Positions 24,069-32,557 of a DNA stretch of 64,000 bases are shown here, in pieces (positions within the stretch are counted from its first letter, which is position 1; each line of letters opens with the position of its first letter). The notes below the pieces were generated by a model, which did no database searches, was not told the DNA's origin, and worked only from the letters and a program-made list of their open reading frames with translations. The translations under genes and the position numbers were made by a program. Source of the stretch: Streptomyces sp. NBC_01294 (GTDB lineage: Bacteria > Actinomycetota > Actinomycetes > Streptomycetales > Streptomycetaceae); the NCBI RefSeq assembly GCF_035917235.1, contig NZ_CP108423.1, positions 3,103,001 through 3,167,000 of the forward strand, written 5' to 3'.

Positions 24069-25778
24069 TCAGACGGCTGCCAGCTCGCCCCGGACGCGGC
24101 GGAGCTTCTTCATGGGGCCCAGCTCGGACTCGTAGACCCGCTTGACCCCGTCGCCGAGGGCGGTCTCGATGGTGCGGATGTCGCGGACCAGGCGGGTGAG
24201 GCCGCCGGGCTCGACGGAGGCGGCCTGGTCGGAGCCCCACATCGCGCGGTCGAGGGTGATGTGGCGCTCGACGAAGGTGGCGCCGAGGGCGACGGCGGCG
24301 AGGGTGGTCTGCAGGCCCGTCTCGTGGCCGGAGTAGCCGATCGGGACGTTGGGGTACTCCTCCTGGAGGGTGTTGATCACCCGCAGGTTGAGCTCCTCGG
24401 CCTTGGCCGGGTACGTCGAAGTGGCGTGGCAGAGAAGGATGTTGGCGCTGCCGAGCACCTCCACCGCGTGGCGGATCTGCTGCGGGGTGGACATCCCGGT
24501 GGACAGGACGACGGTGCGGCCGGTGGCGCGCAGCGCGCGCAGCAGCTCGTCGTCGGTGAGGGAGGCGGAGGCCACCTTGTGGGCGGGGACGTCGAACTTC
24601 TCCAGGAAGGCGACGGCCTCGGTGTCCCACGGGGAGGCGAACCAGTCGATGCCGCGCTTGGCGCAGTGGTCGTCGATGGCGCGGTACTCGGCCTCGCCGA
24701 ACTCGACCTTGTGGCGGTAGTCGATGTAGGTCATCCGACCCCAGGGGGTGTCGCGTTCGATGTCCCACTGGTCGCGCGGGGTGCAGATCTCCGGGGTGCG
24801 CTTCTGGAACTTCACGGCGTCGCAGCCGGCTTCGGCGGCGGCGTCGATGAGGGCGAAGGCGTTGCCGAGGTCGCCGTTGTGGTTGATGCCGATCTCGCCG
24901 ACGACGTAGACGGGGCGGCCGGGGCCCGCGGTGCGCGCTCCGAAGGTGCGCAGGCGCGAGTCGGAAGTGGAGGTCGTCATGGCAGGGGGCGTCCTTCGGT
25001 GCGGGGATGTGCGGGGTGTGGGCTGCGGGTCAAGGAGTGGGTCGGGCTGTGGTGCGGGGTGGGGGGCGGAGGGTGCGCCGGCACGCGCGTCGGGGCGCGG
25101 GTCGAGCAGGGGTGCGAGCAGTTGGGCGCGGGCCAGGTCGTGCGGGTCGTCGATCTCCAGGACCCGCGCGGGGTCGGTGACGACGGGCAGGGTGCGGCCG
25201 AAGAACCGGTGGCGCGCGCTGCGGAAGCCGGTGGCGTCCATCGCGTAGGCGGCGCCGGTCTCCAGCAGGTCCTGCGGCCGGTCCTGGCGGCGGGGGCGGT
25301 ACGAGGCCTCGTGATTGACCCCGGTCCCGGAGCCGTCGGCTCCGTCCCGCCAGAGGAAACCGTGGAAGGGGGCCACGGTCAGGGCCGAGTCGGCCGCGCC
25401 GGAGGCGACGGCGGCGGCCACGGACTCGACGTCGGAGGCGCTGATGAAGGGGCTGGTGCACTGGACGAGGAGGACCACGTCCACGGTGAGGGAGTGCAGT
25501 TCCTCGAAGGCGGCGAGCGCGTGCAGGAGGGCGGCCTCGCTGCTCGCGGTGTCGCCGGAGATCGCGGTGGGGCGGGCGATCACGTCGGCACCGGCGGCGC
25601 GGGCGGCGGCGGCGATCCCCGCGGAGTCGGTGGAGACCACCACGTCGGTGACGGTCGGCGCGGCCCGGCAGGCCAGGACGGCGCGGGCGACCAGCGGGGT
25701 GCCGGCGACCTCGGCGAGGTTCTTGCCGGGGACTCCCTTGGAGCCGCCGCGGGCCGGGACCACGGCGAGGACCCTCAC
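24069..25778 (-). CDS. NeuA-NeuB fusion: acylneuraminate cytidylyltransferase plus nonulosonate synthase
   Basis: One uninterrupted frame of 569 residues carries two enzymes. Residues 1 to about 215 are a CMP-nonulosonate synthetase: VPARGGSKGVPGKNLAEVAG, VVVSTDSAGIAAAARAAGAD, QCTSPFISASDVES, with a C-terminal EIDDPHDLA. A Pro/Asp/Arg linker runs to about 266. Residues 267-569 are a NeuB-type synthase condensing phosphoenolpyruvate with a hexose: VVGEIGINHNGDLGNAF, AVKFQKRTPE, YIDYRHKVEFGEAEY, FASPWDTEAVAFLEK, STGMSTPQQI, CHATSTYP, GYSGHETG, ERHITLDRAMWGSDQAASVE. It ends before the usual SAF domain. GTG 25778 overlaps the upstream stop by 4 nt. An internal ATG at 24980 could also give separate NeuB. 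Confidence 0.9.
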   Translation of the reverse strand: MRVLAVVPARGGSKGVPGKNLAEVAGTPLVARAVLACRAAPTVTDVVVSTDSAGIAAAARAAGADVIARPTAISGDTASSEAALLHALAAFEELHSLTVDVVLLVQCTSPFISASDVESVAAAVASGAADSALTVAPFHGFLWRDGADGSGTGVNHEASYRPRRQDRPQDLLETGAAYAMDATGFRSARHRFFGRTLPVVTDPARVLEIDDPHDLARAQLLAPLLDPRPDARAGAPSAPHPAPQPDPLLDPQPTPRTSPHRRTPPAMTTSTSDSRLRTFGARTAGPGRPVYVVGEIGINHNGDLGNAFALIDAAAEAGCDAVKFQKRTPEICTPRDQWDIERDTPWGRMTYIDYRHKVEFGEAEYRAIDDHCAKRGIDWFASPWDTEAVAFLEKFDVPAHKVASASLTDDELLRALRATGRTVVLSTGMSTPQQIRHAVEVLGSANILLCHATSTYPAKAEELNLRVINTLQEEYPNVPIGYSGHETGLQTTLAAVALGATFVERHITLDRAMWGSDQAASVEPGGLTRLVRDIRTIETALGDGVKRVYESELGPMKKLRRVRGELAAV

Positions 25779-27214
25779 AGCTCCCCCATCCTGCGGATCA
25801 CCGGGGCCACGCGCTGCACACCGTGCCGGTACGCGCCGCGGGCGGCCTCGCGCAGGTGGGCGCGGAGCCGGCGGCGCAGCCGGGACTCCCCGGCCGCCGC
25901 GCGCACCGCGCCGGGCAGCGGGGTGCCGTCGGGCGCGAGGTGGTGCCGGGCGAGGATCCCGGGCAGGTACCCGGGGGCGGTGGTGAGCGTGTAGTACGGC
26001 GCGGGCGAGGGCAGCCGGGCCGCCACCACCATCCCGGCGACCTTCGCCCGGGCGACGGCGTAGGCGTCGTCGCCCGCGGCGGGCTCGGCGGACGGCCCCG
26101 GCGCGGCAGCGCCGGGGGCAGCGGGCGTGGCGTCGGCCGGACCCGGTTCGGCCGCCTGCCGCGCGGCCTTGCCCGCCACAACCGGCACCGGCGCCGGCGC
26201 GGCCGCGGCCGGACCCCGTACTCCCTGGGCCGCCAGCCAGTCCGCGTCCCCCTCCGGGAGCAGCCCTGCGTCGAGCTGGTCCCAGGAGGCCAGGCAGCCG
26301 GAGCCCAGGAAGTGGTGGTTGCCGAGGGCCTCGCGGATGCCGAGGTCGGTCAGGACCGCCGTGGGGATGGAACGGTGCAGGGACTCCAGGGCGGCGGTGG
26401 AGGAGACGGTGACCAGCAGGTCGGTGCCGTCCAGCACCTCGCCCATGTTCCCGTACACCAGGCGGCAGTTGGCGGGCAGTCCGCCGGGGATCCGCTCCGC
26501 GAGCCGCTGGTAGGGCTGCTCCTCCAGGTGCGTGGTGTGCTCCCCGGGCTTGCTGCGCAGCTTGATCAGCACCTCGCGCTCCGGGTGCAGTCGCGCGTGC
26601 CGGGCCGCCCGCTCCAGCAGGTAGGCGCGGTCGGCGCGGCTGTCGGGGACGGAGGGCTGGACGGCGAAGACCACCGTGTGGGCCCGGCTCCCGACCGGCT
26701 CGTACGGCGCCCCGCCCAGGAAGGGCAGCGCGGTCTCGGTGACGGCGCCGGCGTCCGCGCCGACACCTTCGTAGACCGTGCGGAAACGCTCCGCGTCGTG
26801 GCGGGAGTTCGCGAGGACGAGGTCGGCCCCGTGTCGCAGCAGCAGCCCGTCGGCGAGCTTCTCGTATACGACGCCCACGTAGCCGGTGACGAGTACGGGG
26901 CGCTTCGCCGGGGCGGGCCACAGGGCGCGGGCCCCGTGCAGCACGGCCTGGACGGCCCCGCCGACGAGCGCGAGGACGACGACGTCGTAGCGCTCGCGCT
27001 CGATCTCGGCGAGGAACTCGGCGCAGGTCACCTCTGACAGCCGGTCGGCCCGCACCCCCACCTCGCCGAGCTGGCGCGCGGTGGGTGTGGCTCGGCCGCG
27101 CAGCAGGTATCCGGTGAGCTGGTGGTCGGGTACGAGACGGCGGGCGGTGAGTGCGCCCCATTTCCATCGCGTATCGGAATCGGCGAGTACGGCGACGCGT
27201 TTGCGTTCTGGCAC
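25775..27214 (-). CDS. DUF6716-type putative glycosyltransferase
   Basis: GTG 27214 starts the homologous part (VAVLADSDTRWKWGALTARR); GTG 27262 is the longest option. The 479-residue protein shows a GT-B-like order: N-terminal domain to about 150 (YDVVVLALVGGAVQAVLHG, VTGYVGVVYEKLADGLLLRH, LANSRHDAERFR), then HTVVFAVQPSVPDSRADRAY, EVLIKLRSKPGEHTTH and the donor-site-like TDLLVTVSSTAALESLHRS. A low-complexity Ala/Pro insert lies at about 325-385, before a basic C-terminus. It is the first gene of the leftward arm of the surface-glycan cluster. It shares the divergent 176-bp region with the GT2 gene, and its stop overlaps the NeuA-NeuB start. Confidence 0.8.
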   Translation of the reverse strand: MPERKRVAVLADSDTRWKWGALTARRLVPDHQLTGYLLRGRATPTARQLGEVGVRADRLSEVTCAEFLAEIERERYDVVVLALVGGAVQAVLHGARALWPAPAKRPVLVTGYVGVVYEKLADGLLLRHGADLVLANSRHDAERFRTVYEGVGADAGAVTETALPFLGGAPYEPVGSRAHTVVFAVQPSVPDSRADRAYLLERAARHARLHPEREVLIKLRSKPGEHTTHLEEQPYQRLAERIPGGLPANCRLVYGNMGEVLDGTDLLVTVSSTAALESLHRSIPTAVLTDLGIREALGNHHFLGSGCLASWDQLDAGLLPEGDADWLAAQGVRGPAAAAPAPVPVVAGKAARQAAEPGPADATPAAPGAAAPGPSAEPAAGDDAYAVARAKVAGMVVAARLPSPAPYYTLTTAPGYLPGILARHHLAPDGTPLPGAVRAAAGESRLRRRLRAHLREAARGAYRHGVQRVAPVIRRMGEL

Positions 27215-27390
27215 GCGGCAGAAGCTATTCCGCAATTCCGGTGATCGGCCCAACGAACGCACAACAGCGGGTTAACAACGTGTCGACTGAATGCGAAAGC
27301 GTACGGGTTAACTCGCCCGCCCCGCGCCGTTCACATGGAATCCTCATCCGGGCCACAGTGAATGCCGGGCGGCGCCCTAATGTCTCGCAG

Positions 27391-28371
27391 GTGCCCAAGC
27401 TCTCTGTTGTCGTGCCGTTCTACAACGTGCAGACATATGCACCGGATGCCCTGAAGAGTCTCGAAGTCAACGCACGGGAGGATTTCGAGTTCCTGCTCGT
27501 CGACGACCGTTCGACGGACGGGACGCCCGACCTGCTGGAGCGGGCGGCGCGCGAGCTGCCGGGGGCGGTGCACCTCAGACACGAGCGGAACGGGGGCCTG
27601 GCCACCGCGCGGAACACCGGTCTGGACGCGGCCCGCGGCGAGTACGTGACCTTCCTGGACGGGGACGACTGGCTCGCCCCCGGCCACCTGGCCCGGGTAC
27701 TGGCCGCCATAGAGGCACTGAACTGCGATTTCGTCCGCACGGACCATGTGCGGTGCACCGGCAGGTCGCGGAGCGTGCAGCGCGTCCCCTTCGGTCCTCA
27801 GTCGGTGGTCGCCGACCCGCGCACCGCGATCCTGCCCGTCGACCGGGCCACCTCGGTGGACTACCCGTACGCCTGGGCCGGCATGTACCACCGGCGGCTG
27901 CTGGACCGCGGGCTGCTGCACTTCACCGACGGACTGCGGACGGCGGAGGACCGGCCGTGGATCTGGCGGCTGCACCGGGAGGCGCAGTCCTTCGCGGCGG
28001 TCGGATTGCCGGGGATCTTCTACCGGCGCGGGGTTTCCACCTCGCTGACGCAGATCAAGGACGAACGGCAGCTCGATTTCATCCGCGCATTCGATCAAGT
28101 GTTGGCGGACGTCATCACCGACCGGGAATCCGGCCTGCTGCTCCCGAAAGCCGTCCGCACGTATTGCGCAATTATCGCGCACCATTTCGGATCCATCGAA
28201 AGGTTTGAACCGGCCGTGGCCAGGAAACTCCGCTCGATGAGCGCGGCCGCGCTCGGCCGCATGCCCCGGGACGTACTGGACCAGGTCCTGGACTCGATGG
28301 ACGTCGAACGCTCCACCGTGCTGCGCCGCCTGCGCGGCAGCCGCCGCACCCCGTCGGGAGCGACCGCCTGA
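27391..28371 (+). CDS. Family 2 glycosyltransferase
   Basis: The product begins PKLSVVVPFYNVQTYAPDAL at GTG 27391; upstream in-frame codons are not supported by homology. The 326 residues contain the GT-A fold of GT2: LLVDDRSTDGTPDLLE, NGGLATARNTGLDAARGEY and the DxD-type FLDGDDWLAPGHL, then RTAEDRPWIWRLH as the acceptor-side acid region. It should transfer an activated sugar in the cytoplasm during wall-polymer or glycan assembly. It overlaps the next gene by 1 nt (TGATG), so the two are coupled. Confidence 0.93.
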   Translation: MPKLSVVVPFYNVQTYAPDALKSLEVNAREDFEFLLVDDRSTDGTPDLLERAARELPGAVHLRHERNGGLATARNTGLDAARGEYVTFLDGDDWLAPGHLARVLAAIEALNCDFVRTDHVRCTGRSRSVQRVPFGPQSVVADPRTAILPVDRATSVDYPYAWAGMYHRRLLDRGLLHFTDGLRTAEDRPWIWRLHREAQSFAAVGLPGIFYRRGVSTSLTQIKDERQLDFIRAFDQVLADVITDRESGLLLPKAVRTYCAIIAHHFGSIERFEPAVARKLRSMSAAALGRMPRDVLDQVLDSMDVERSTVLRRLRGSRRTPSGATA

Positions 28372-29795
28372 TGCCCACGCAGATCTTCCTGGCCTCCACC
28401 CTCTACGGTGCGGCCACCCTCGCGGCGGGCATCGACGCGGACGCCTTCCCGCCCGCCGGCCGCCGGATCCTGCTGACCAGCAACCACGCCGTCACCGCCG
28501 AGGTCACCCCGGGGCTCGCGGACATGCCGGGCTTCGCCGCCCTGCGCAGCCGCTTCGACGAGGTGCTCGACTGGAACCGGGTCATCGAGCCCCAGCACCC
28601 GAGCAGCTGGGCCCCGCGCGCCGAAGACGTCCCGATCTGGGAGCGGCAGCTGCGCGCGCTGTGGGGCCTCGGCGAGGACCGCGTCGAGCTGATCGTGGAG
28701 TCCTTGCAGGTGCCGCCGGCCCAGACCCTGTGCCGGCTCTTCCCGGGCGCGGCGGTCGACGTCTACGCCGACGGGCTGATGAGTTACGGACCCACGCGCT
28801 TCCGGCTCGATCCACAGCTCGGGATGCGCGTGCGGCGGGTGCTGCACCTGGACCTGGTGCCGGGGCTGAAGCCGCTGCTCCTGACGGAGTTCGGGGTGCG
28901 GGTGGAGCTGGTGCCGACGGAGCCGTTCCTCAAGGTCCTCGCCGAGCTGGCCGACCTCACCGAGGCCGGGGAGCTCGCCGAACGCACCGCGCTCACCGAG
29001 CCGGGTGGGGCCGGCGACCCCGCCAAAGCGCCCGGGCCCGCCGCGTCGGGACCCGAGCCGGCGCGGCCCCCCGCCCTCCTCCTGGGCCAGTACCTCTCGG
29101 CGCTCGACCTGATGAGCCTGGCCGAGGAGGAGGAGCTGCACGTGTCGATGGTCCGGGGCGCGCACGCCCTCGGCCACCGCGATCTGGTCTTCAAGCCGCA
29201 CCCCGGCGCCCCGGCCGCGTACTGCCGCCGGGCGCAGGAGGAGGCCGCGCGGCTCGGTGCGCGCCTCACCGTGATCGCCGCCCCGGTGCTGGCCGAGACC
29301 CTCTACCAGCGGCTTCGCCCGGCGCTGGTCGTCGGCTGCTTCTCCACCGGTCTGCTCACGGCCGCCACGCTCTACGGGCTCCCCGTGGCCCGGACCGGCA
29401 CGGAGGCGGTCCTGGCCCGCCTGACCCCGTACCCGAACAGCAACCGCGTCCCGCTGGCGCTGGTCGACGCCCTGCTCCCGGACCTCGCGGACGCGGAGGC
29501 GGTCCGCGCCTGGACGCCCCCGGCCCCCGAGCAGGTCCGCGAGGAGCCGGCCGGGCTGCTCACCGCGGTCGGGTTCACGATGCAGCCGCAGATCCTGGCC
29601 GCGCACCGGCCGGCGGCCGAGGCCTACCTGTCACGGCACCTGACCCCCCGCACCTGGCGGTACTTCACCCGCCGCCGGCTGACCTCGCTGGGCCTGCCGG
29701 GCGGCATTCCGGCGCAGCTCTCGTTCCTGCCGCGCAGCCGGGCGGTGCGCCGGGCCGTACGGCGGATGGCGTGGCTGCGCCGGGTGGTCAGCTGA
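28371..29795 (+). CDS. Alpha-2,8-polysialyltransferase-family protein
   Basis: The 474-residue protein begins TQIFLASTLYGAATLAAGID. It contains RRILLTSNHAVTAEVTPGLA, FDEVLDWNRVIEPQHPSSW, VDVYADGLMSYGPTRF, GHRDLVFKPHPGAPAAY and the donor-binding VVGCFSTGLLTAATLYGL, as in the polysialyltransferase (POLYST) family that elongates polysialic acid capsules. An Ala/Pro/Gly insert lies at about 200-240. There is no signal peptide, so it acts on the inner face of the membrane. With the NeuA-NeuB fusion 2.6 kb away it implies a polymer containing a nonulosonic acid. Streptomyces walls are known to contain a Kdn teichulosonic acid, and this cluster is a good candidate (inference). Confidence 0.88.
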   Translation: MPTQIFLASTLYGAATLAAGIDADAFPPAGRRILLTSNHAVTAEVTPGLADMPGFAALRSRFDEVLDWNRVIEPQHPSSWAPRAEDVPIWERQLRALWGLGEDRVELIVESLQVPPAQTLCRLFPGAAVDVYADGLMSYGPTRFRLDPQLGMRVRRVLHLDLVPGLKPLLLTEFGVRVELVPTEPFLKVLAELADLTEAGELAERTALTEPGGAGDPAKAPGPAASGPEPARPPALLLGQYLSALDLMSLAEEEELHVSMVRGAHALGHRDLVFKPHPGAPAAYCRRAQEEAARLGARLTVIAAPVLAETLYQRLRPALVVGCFSTGLLTAATLYGLPVARTGTEAVLARLTPYPNSNRVPLALVDALLPDLADAEAVRAWTPPAPEQVREEPAGLLTAVGFTMQPQILAAHRPAAEAYLSRHLTPRTWRYFTRRRLTSLGLPGGIPAQLSFLPRSRAVRRAVRRMAWLRRVVS

Positions 29796-29822
29796 GGCGT
29801 CCCTCAGCCGAGGGGCGCCTCA
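29793..29822 (+). terminator. Hairpin terminator overlapping the stop of the polysialyltransferase-family gene
   Basis: Arms TGAGGCGTCCCTC and GAGGGGCGCCTCA pair over 13 bp with one G-U and a 4-nt loop. The stop codon TGA forms the first bases of the stem. Confidence 0.85.
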
Positions 29823-29847
29823 GCCCACGGGCCTCGGCTGACGGGCG

Positions 29848-30498
29848 TCAGCTGACGGCGAGCTTGGCCGCGAAGCCCAGGAACAGCACGCCGGCCGCCG
29901 AGGTCGCCCCGGCCGACAGCCGCTTGCGCCGGCGGAAGGCCGCCGCGAGACGGGTGCCGCCGAATATCAGCAGCGTCAGGTAGAGGAAGCTGCCGGCCTG
30001 CAGCAGACCGCCCAGGACCAGGAACGACAGCGCCGGGTAGGCGTAGGACGGGTCCACGAACTGCACGAAGAAGGACATCAGGAAGAGGATGGCCTTCGGG
30101 TTGAGGAGGCTGATCAGCAGCGCCCGCCGGTAGGGCCGCTCGCTCTCGCCCGGGTCGGCGGGGGCGGCGGCCTCGGCCTCCGTCCGCTCCCGTCGCGTGC
30201 GCCACAGCGCCCACGCGCCCCGCATCATCCCCACGGCCAGCCACGCCAGGTAGCCGGCCCCGAGGAACTTCACCACGGTGAACACCAGCGGGCTCGCCCG
30301 GAGCAGCGCCCCGGCGCCCACCGCGGTCAGCAGCATCAGCACGGCGTCGCCGGTGAACACCCCGGCGGCGGCCTTGTATCCGGTGCGCACCCCGCGGCGG
30401 GCGGCGACGGACAGCACGTAGAGCGAGTTCGGCCCCGGCAGCAGAATGATCAGCACCAGGCCGGCGAGATACGTCGAAAGATCGGTCACACCCAGCAT
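29848..30498 (-). CDS. LysE-family exporter
   Basis: The ATG at 30498 (MLGVTDLSTYLAGLVLIILL) gives a 216-residue protein with six predicted helices and the family signature LPGPNSLYVLSVAARRGVRTGYKAAAGVFTG. RRALLISLLNPKAILFLMSFF follows in the second half. LysE/RhtB proteins export amino acids or related small molecules, and the substrate is not predictable. A GTG at 30525 would place the start inside the 17-bp dyad at 30507-30523, which is more likely an operator. Confidence 0.92.
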   Translation of the reverse strand: MLGVTDLSTYLAGLVLIILLPGPNSLYVLSVAARRGVRTGYKAAAGVFTGDAVLMLLTAVGAGALLRASPLVFTVVKFLGAGYLAWLAVGMMRGAWALWRTRRERTEAEAAAPADPGESERPYRRALLISLLNPKAILFLMSFFVQFVDPSYAYPALSFLVLGGLLQAGSFLYLTLLIFGGTRLAAAFRRRKRLSAGATSAAGVLFLGFAAKLAVS

Positions 30499-30506
30499 GC
30501 GCAGGA

Positions 30507-30523
30507 GTGTCCCATGAGGACAC
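30507..30523. promoter_or_regulatory. Dyad GTGTCC-N5-GGACAC upstream of the LysE gene
   Basis: Perfect 6-bp arms around CATGA lie 8 bp upstream of the LysE start. This is a possible operator for a regulator located elsewhere. Confidence 0.4.
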
Positions 30524-30543
30524 ACCTGACAGTCCAGTGGGTT

Positions 30544-32124
30544 TCACCATGTGGAACCGCTCGGCTCGTACGTCCCCCACACCTCCCGCAGCGTCCCGCA
30601 CACCTCTCCCACCGTGGCCCGGGCCCGCAGCGCCTGCTTCATCGGGTACAGCACGTTCGCCGTCCCGGCCGCCGCCTCCCGCAGGGCCGCGAGCCCCGCC
30701 GTCACCGCCTCCCCGTCCCGCTCCGCCCGCAGCCGCGCGAGCGCCGCGCACTGCCGCGCCTCGATGGCCGGGTCCACGCGCAGCGGCTCGTACGGCTCCT
30801 CCCGCTCCAGCGCGAAACGGTTGACGCCGACCACCACCCGCTCCCCGCTCTCGGTCTCCTGCGCGATCCGGTAGGCGTTCCGCTCGATCTCGCCCTTCTG
30901 GAAGCCGGCCTCGATCGCGGCCACCGCCCCGCCCAGGTCCTCGACCCGCCGCATCAGGCCGCGCACCTGCTCCTCCAGCTCGTCCGTCATCCGCTCCACC
31001 GCGTACGACCCGGCGAAGGGGTCCGCGGTGTGCGGCACGTCCGTCTCGTACGCGAGGACCTGCTGGGTGCGCAGCGCGAGGCGGGCCGACTTCTCCGTCG
31101 GCAGCGCGATCGCCTCGTCGAAGGAGTTGGTGTGCAGCGACTGCGTGCCGCCGAGCACCGCGGCGAGGGCCTGCACGGCCACCCGTACGAGGTTCAGCTC
31201 CGGCTGCTGCGCCGTGAGCTGGACCCCGGCCGTCTGGGTGTGGAAGCGCAGCATCAGCGACTTCGGATCCCGGGCCCCGAACTCCTCCCGCATGACGCGG
31301 GCCCAGATCCGCCGGGCCGCACGGAACTTCGCGACCTCCTCCAGCAGCGTGGTGCGGGCGACGAAGAAGAAGGAGAGCCGGGGCGCGAACTCGTCGACCG
31401 CCATCCCGGCCGCGAGCGCCGTACGGACGTAGGCGATGGCGTCGGCGAGGGTGAAGGCCACCTCCTGCGCGGGCGAGGCCCCGGCCTCGGCCATGTGGTA
31501 GCCGGAGATGGAAATGGTGTTCCACCGGGGGATCTCGGCCCGGCAGTAGCGGAAGGTGTCGGCCGTCAGCCGGAGCGAGGGCTCGGGCGGGAAGATGTAC
31601 GTCCCGCGCGCGATGTACTCCTTCAGCACGTCGTTCTGGATCGTCCCCGTCAGTTGTGCGCCCGAGATGCCCTGTTCCTCCGCAACCAGCTGGTACAGGA
31701 GCAGGAGCAGCGCGGCGGGCGCGTTGATCGTCATGGAGGTGGAGACCCGGTCCAGGGGGATCCCGTCGAACAGCGTCCGCATGTCGTCGACCGAGTCGAC
31801 GGCGACCCCCACCTTGCCGACCTCTCCGTGCGCGAGGGGCGCGTCGGAGTCGTGCCCCATCTGCGTCGGCAGGTCGAAGGCGACGGACAGCCCGGTGCCG
31901 CCGCCCTCGATGAGCTGCCGGTAGCGGGCGTTGGACTCGGTGGCCGTGCCGAAGCCGGCGTACTGCCGCATGGTCCACGGCCGGCCGGTGTACATGTTCG
32001 GATAAATCCCCCGAGTGTAGGGGAAGTCGCCCGGCGCGCCCAGCTCGGCGTCCGGGTCCCACCCCGTCAGGTCGCCGGGCCCGTAGACCGGTTCGATCGG
32101 GATTCCGCTCTCGGTACGTGCCAT
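30544..32124 (-). CDS. Coenzyme-B12-dependent acyl-CoA mutase, large (catalytic) subunit
   Basis: ATG 32124 with AAGGAGG upstream gives 526 residues, the substrate-binding TIM-barrel subunit of the methylmalonyl-CoA mutase superfamily: [74 protein letters not shown]. The Tyr in RQYAG and the Arg in YIARGTY correspond to the residues that distinguish methylmalonyl-CoA mutase from isobutyryl-CoA mutase, which has Phe and Gln there. The protein ends without the B12-binding domain, so it needs a separate small subunit, and none is encoded in the window. It converts a branched acyl-CoA to a linear one; the exact substrate is uncertain. Confidence 0.92.
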   Translation of the reverse strand: MARTESGIPIEPVYGPGDLTGWDPDAELGAPGDFPYTRGIYPNMYTGRPWTMRQYAGFGTATESNARYRQLIEGGGTGLSVAFDLPTQMGHDSDAPLAHGEVGKVGVAVDSVDDMRTLFDGIPLDRVSTSMTINAPAALLLLLYQLVAEEQGISGAQLTGTIQNDVLKEYIARGTYIFPPEPSLRLTADTFRYCRAEIPRWNTISISGYHMAEAGASPAQEVAFTLADAIAYVRTALAAGMAVDEFAPRLSFFFVARTTLLEEVAKFRAARRIWARVMREEFGARDPKSLMLRFHTQTAGVQLTAQQPELNLVRVAVQALAAVLGGTQSLHTNSFDEAIALPTEKSARLALRTQQVLAYETDVPHTADPFAGSYAVERMTDELEEQVRGLMRRVEDLGGAVAAIEAGFQKGEIERNAYRIAQETESGERVVVGVNRFALEREEPYEPLRVDPAIEARQCAALARLRAERDGEAVTAGLAALREAAAGTANVLYPMKQALRARATVGEVCGTLREVWGTYEPSGSTW

Positions 32125-32557
32125 GTGACGAAGACCTCCTTGAAGTGATCTCCCGGCCGAAGCCATGAGACTCCCTCCTACCTTGCGGTGGTGGGCTTGA
32201 CGCGCGCGGCGCGCCTGACGACTGCCCTTCCGGCAGCCGGGATGAGCGCGAGGCGGCCCGCCGTACCAAGGTGTCTCGACTCACAACCGCCAGAGCGTCC
32301 AGGCATATAGGTCGCTCGAGATGAAATCCAGATATACCCAGCTGCGCTCAAGCCTTTCCTTGCCGGACGTGACACAGACATCGCAAGACGGACGTAGAGC
32401 CACCGGGCCCGGGACTGGTACAACCTTGCCCGCGCATCGCTTCGTAAGGCCGCGGACGGCTGCTGGTCACAATGGCGCAACATCCCGGGACTCAGTGCAA
32501 CTGTCCATGCGGGCGAAGCATCACCTAGATACACAACGTAGAAACCGGGGGACTGCA
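32125..32557. other. 433-bp divergent intergenic region
   Basis: I find no credible gene here. A 126-codon frame on the minus strand lacks family features and codon bias. The middle (about 32300-32345) is AT-richer and may hold promoters for the mutase gene (leftward) and the L,D-transpeptidase gene (rightward). I could not recognise a riboswitch. Confidence 0.5.

Noticed and set aside
24069..27167. A single 1032-codon frame on the minus strand spanning the whole leftward glycan arm
   Set aside because: Only the part up to 25778 is a real protein (NeuA-NeuB). The upstream part is antisense/out-of-frame read-through of the DUF6716 gene, with Arg/Pro-rich low-complexity sequence.
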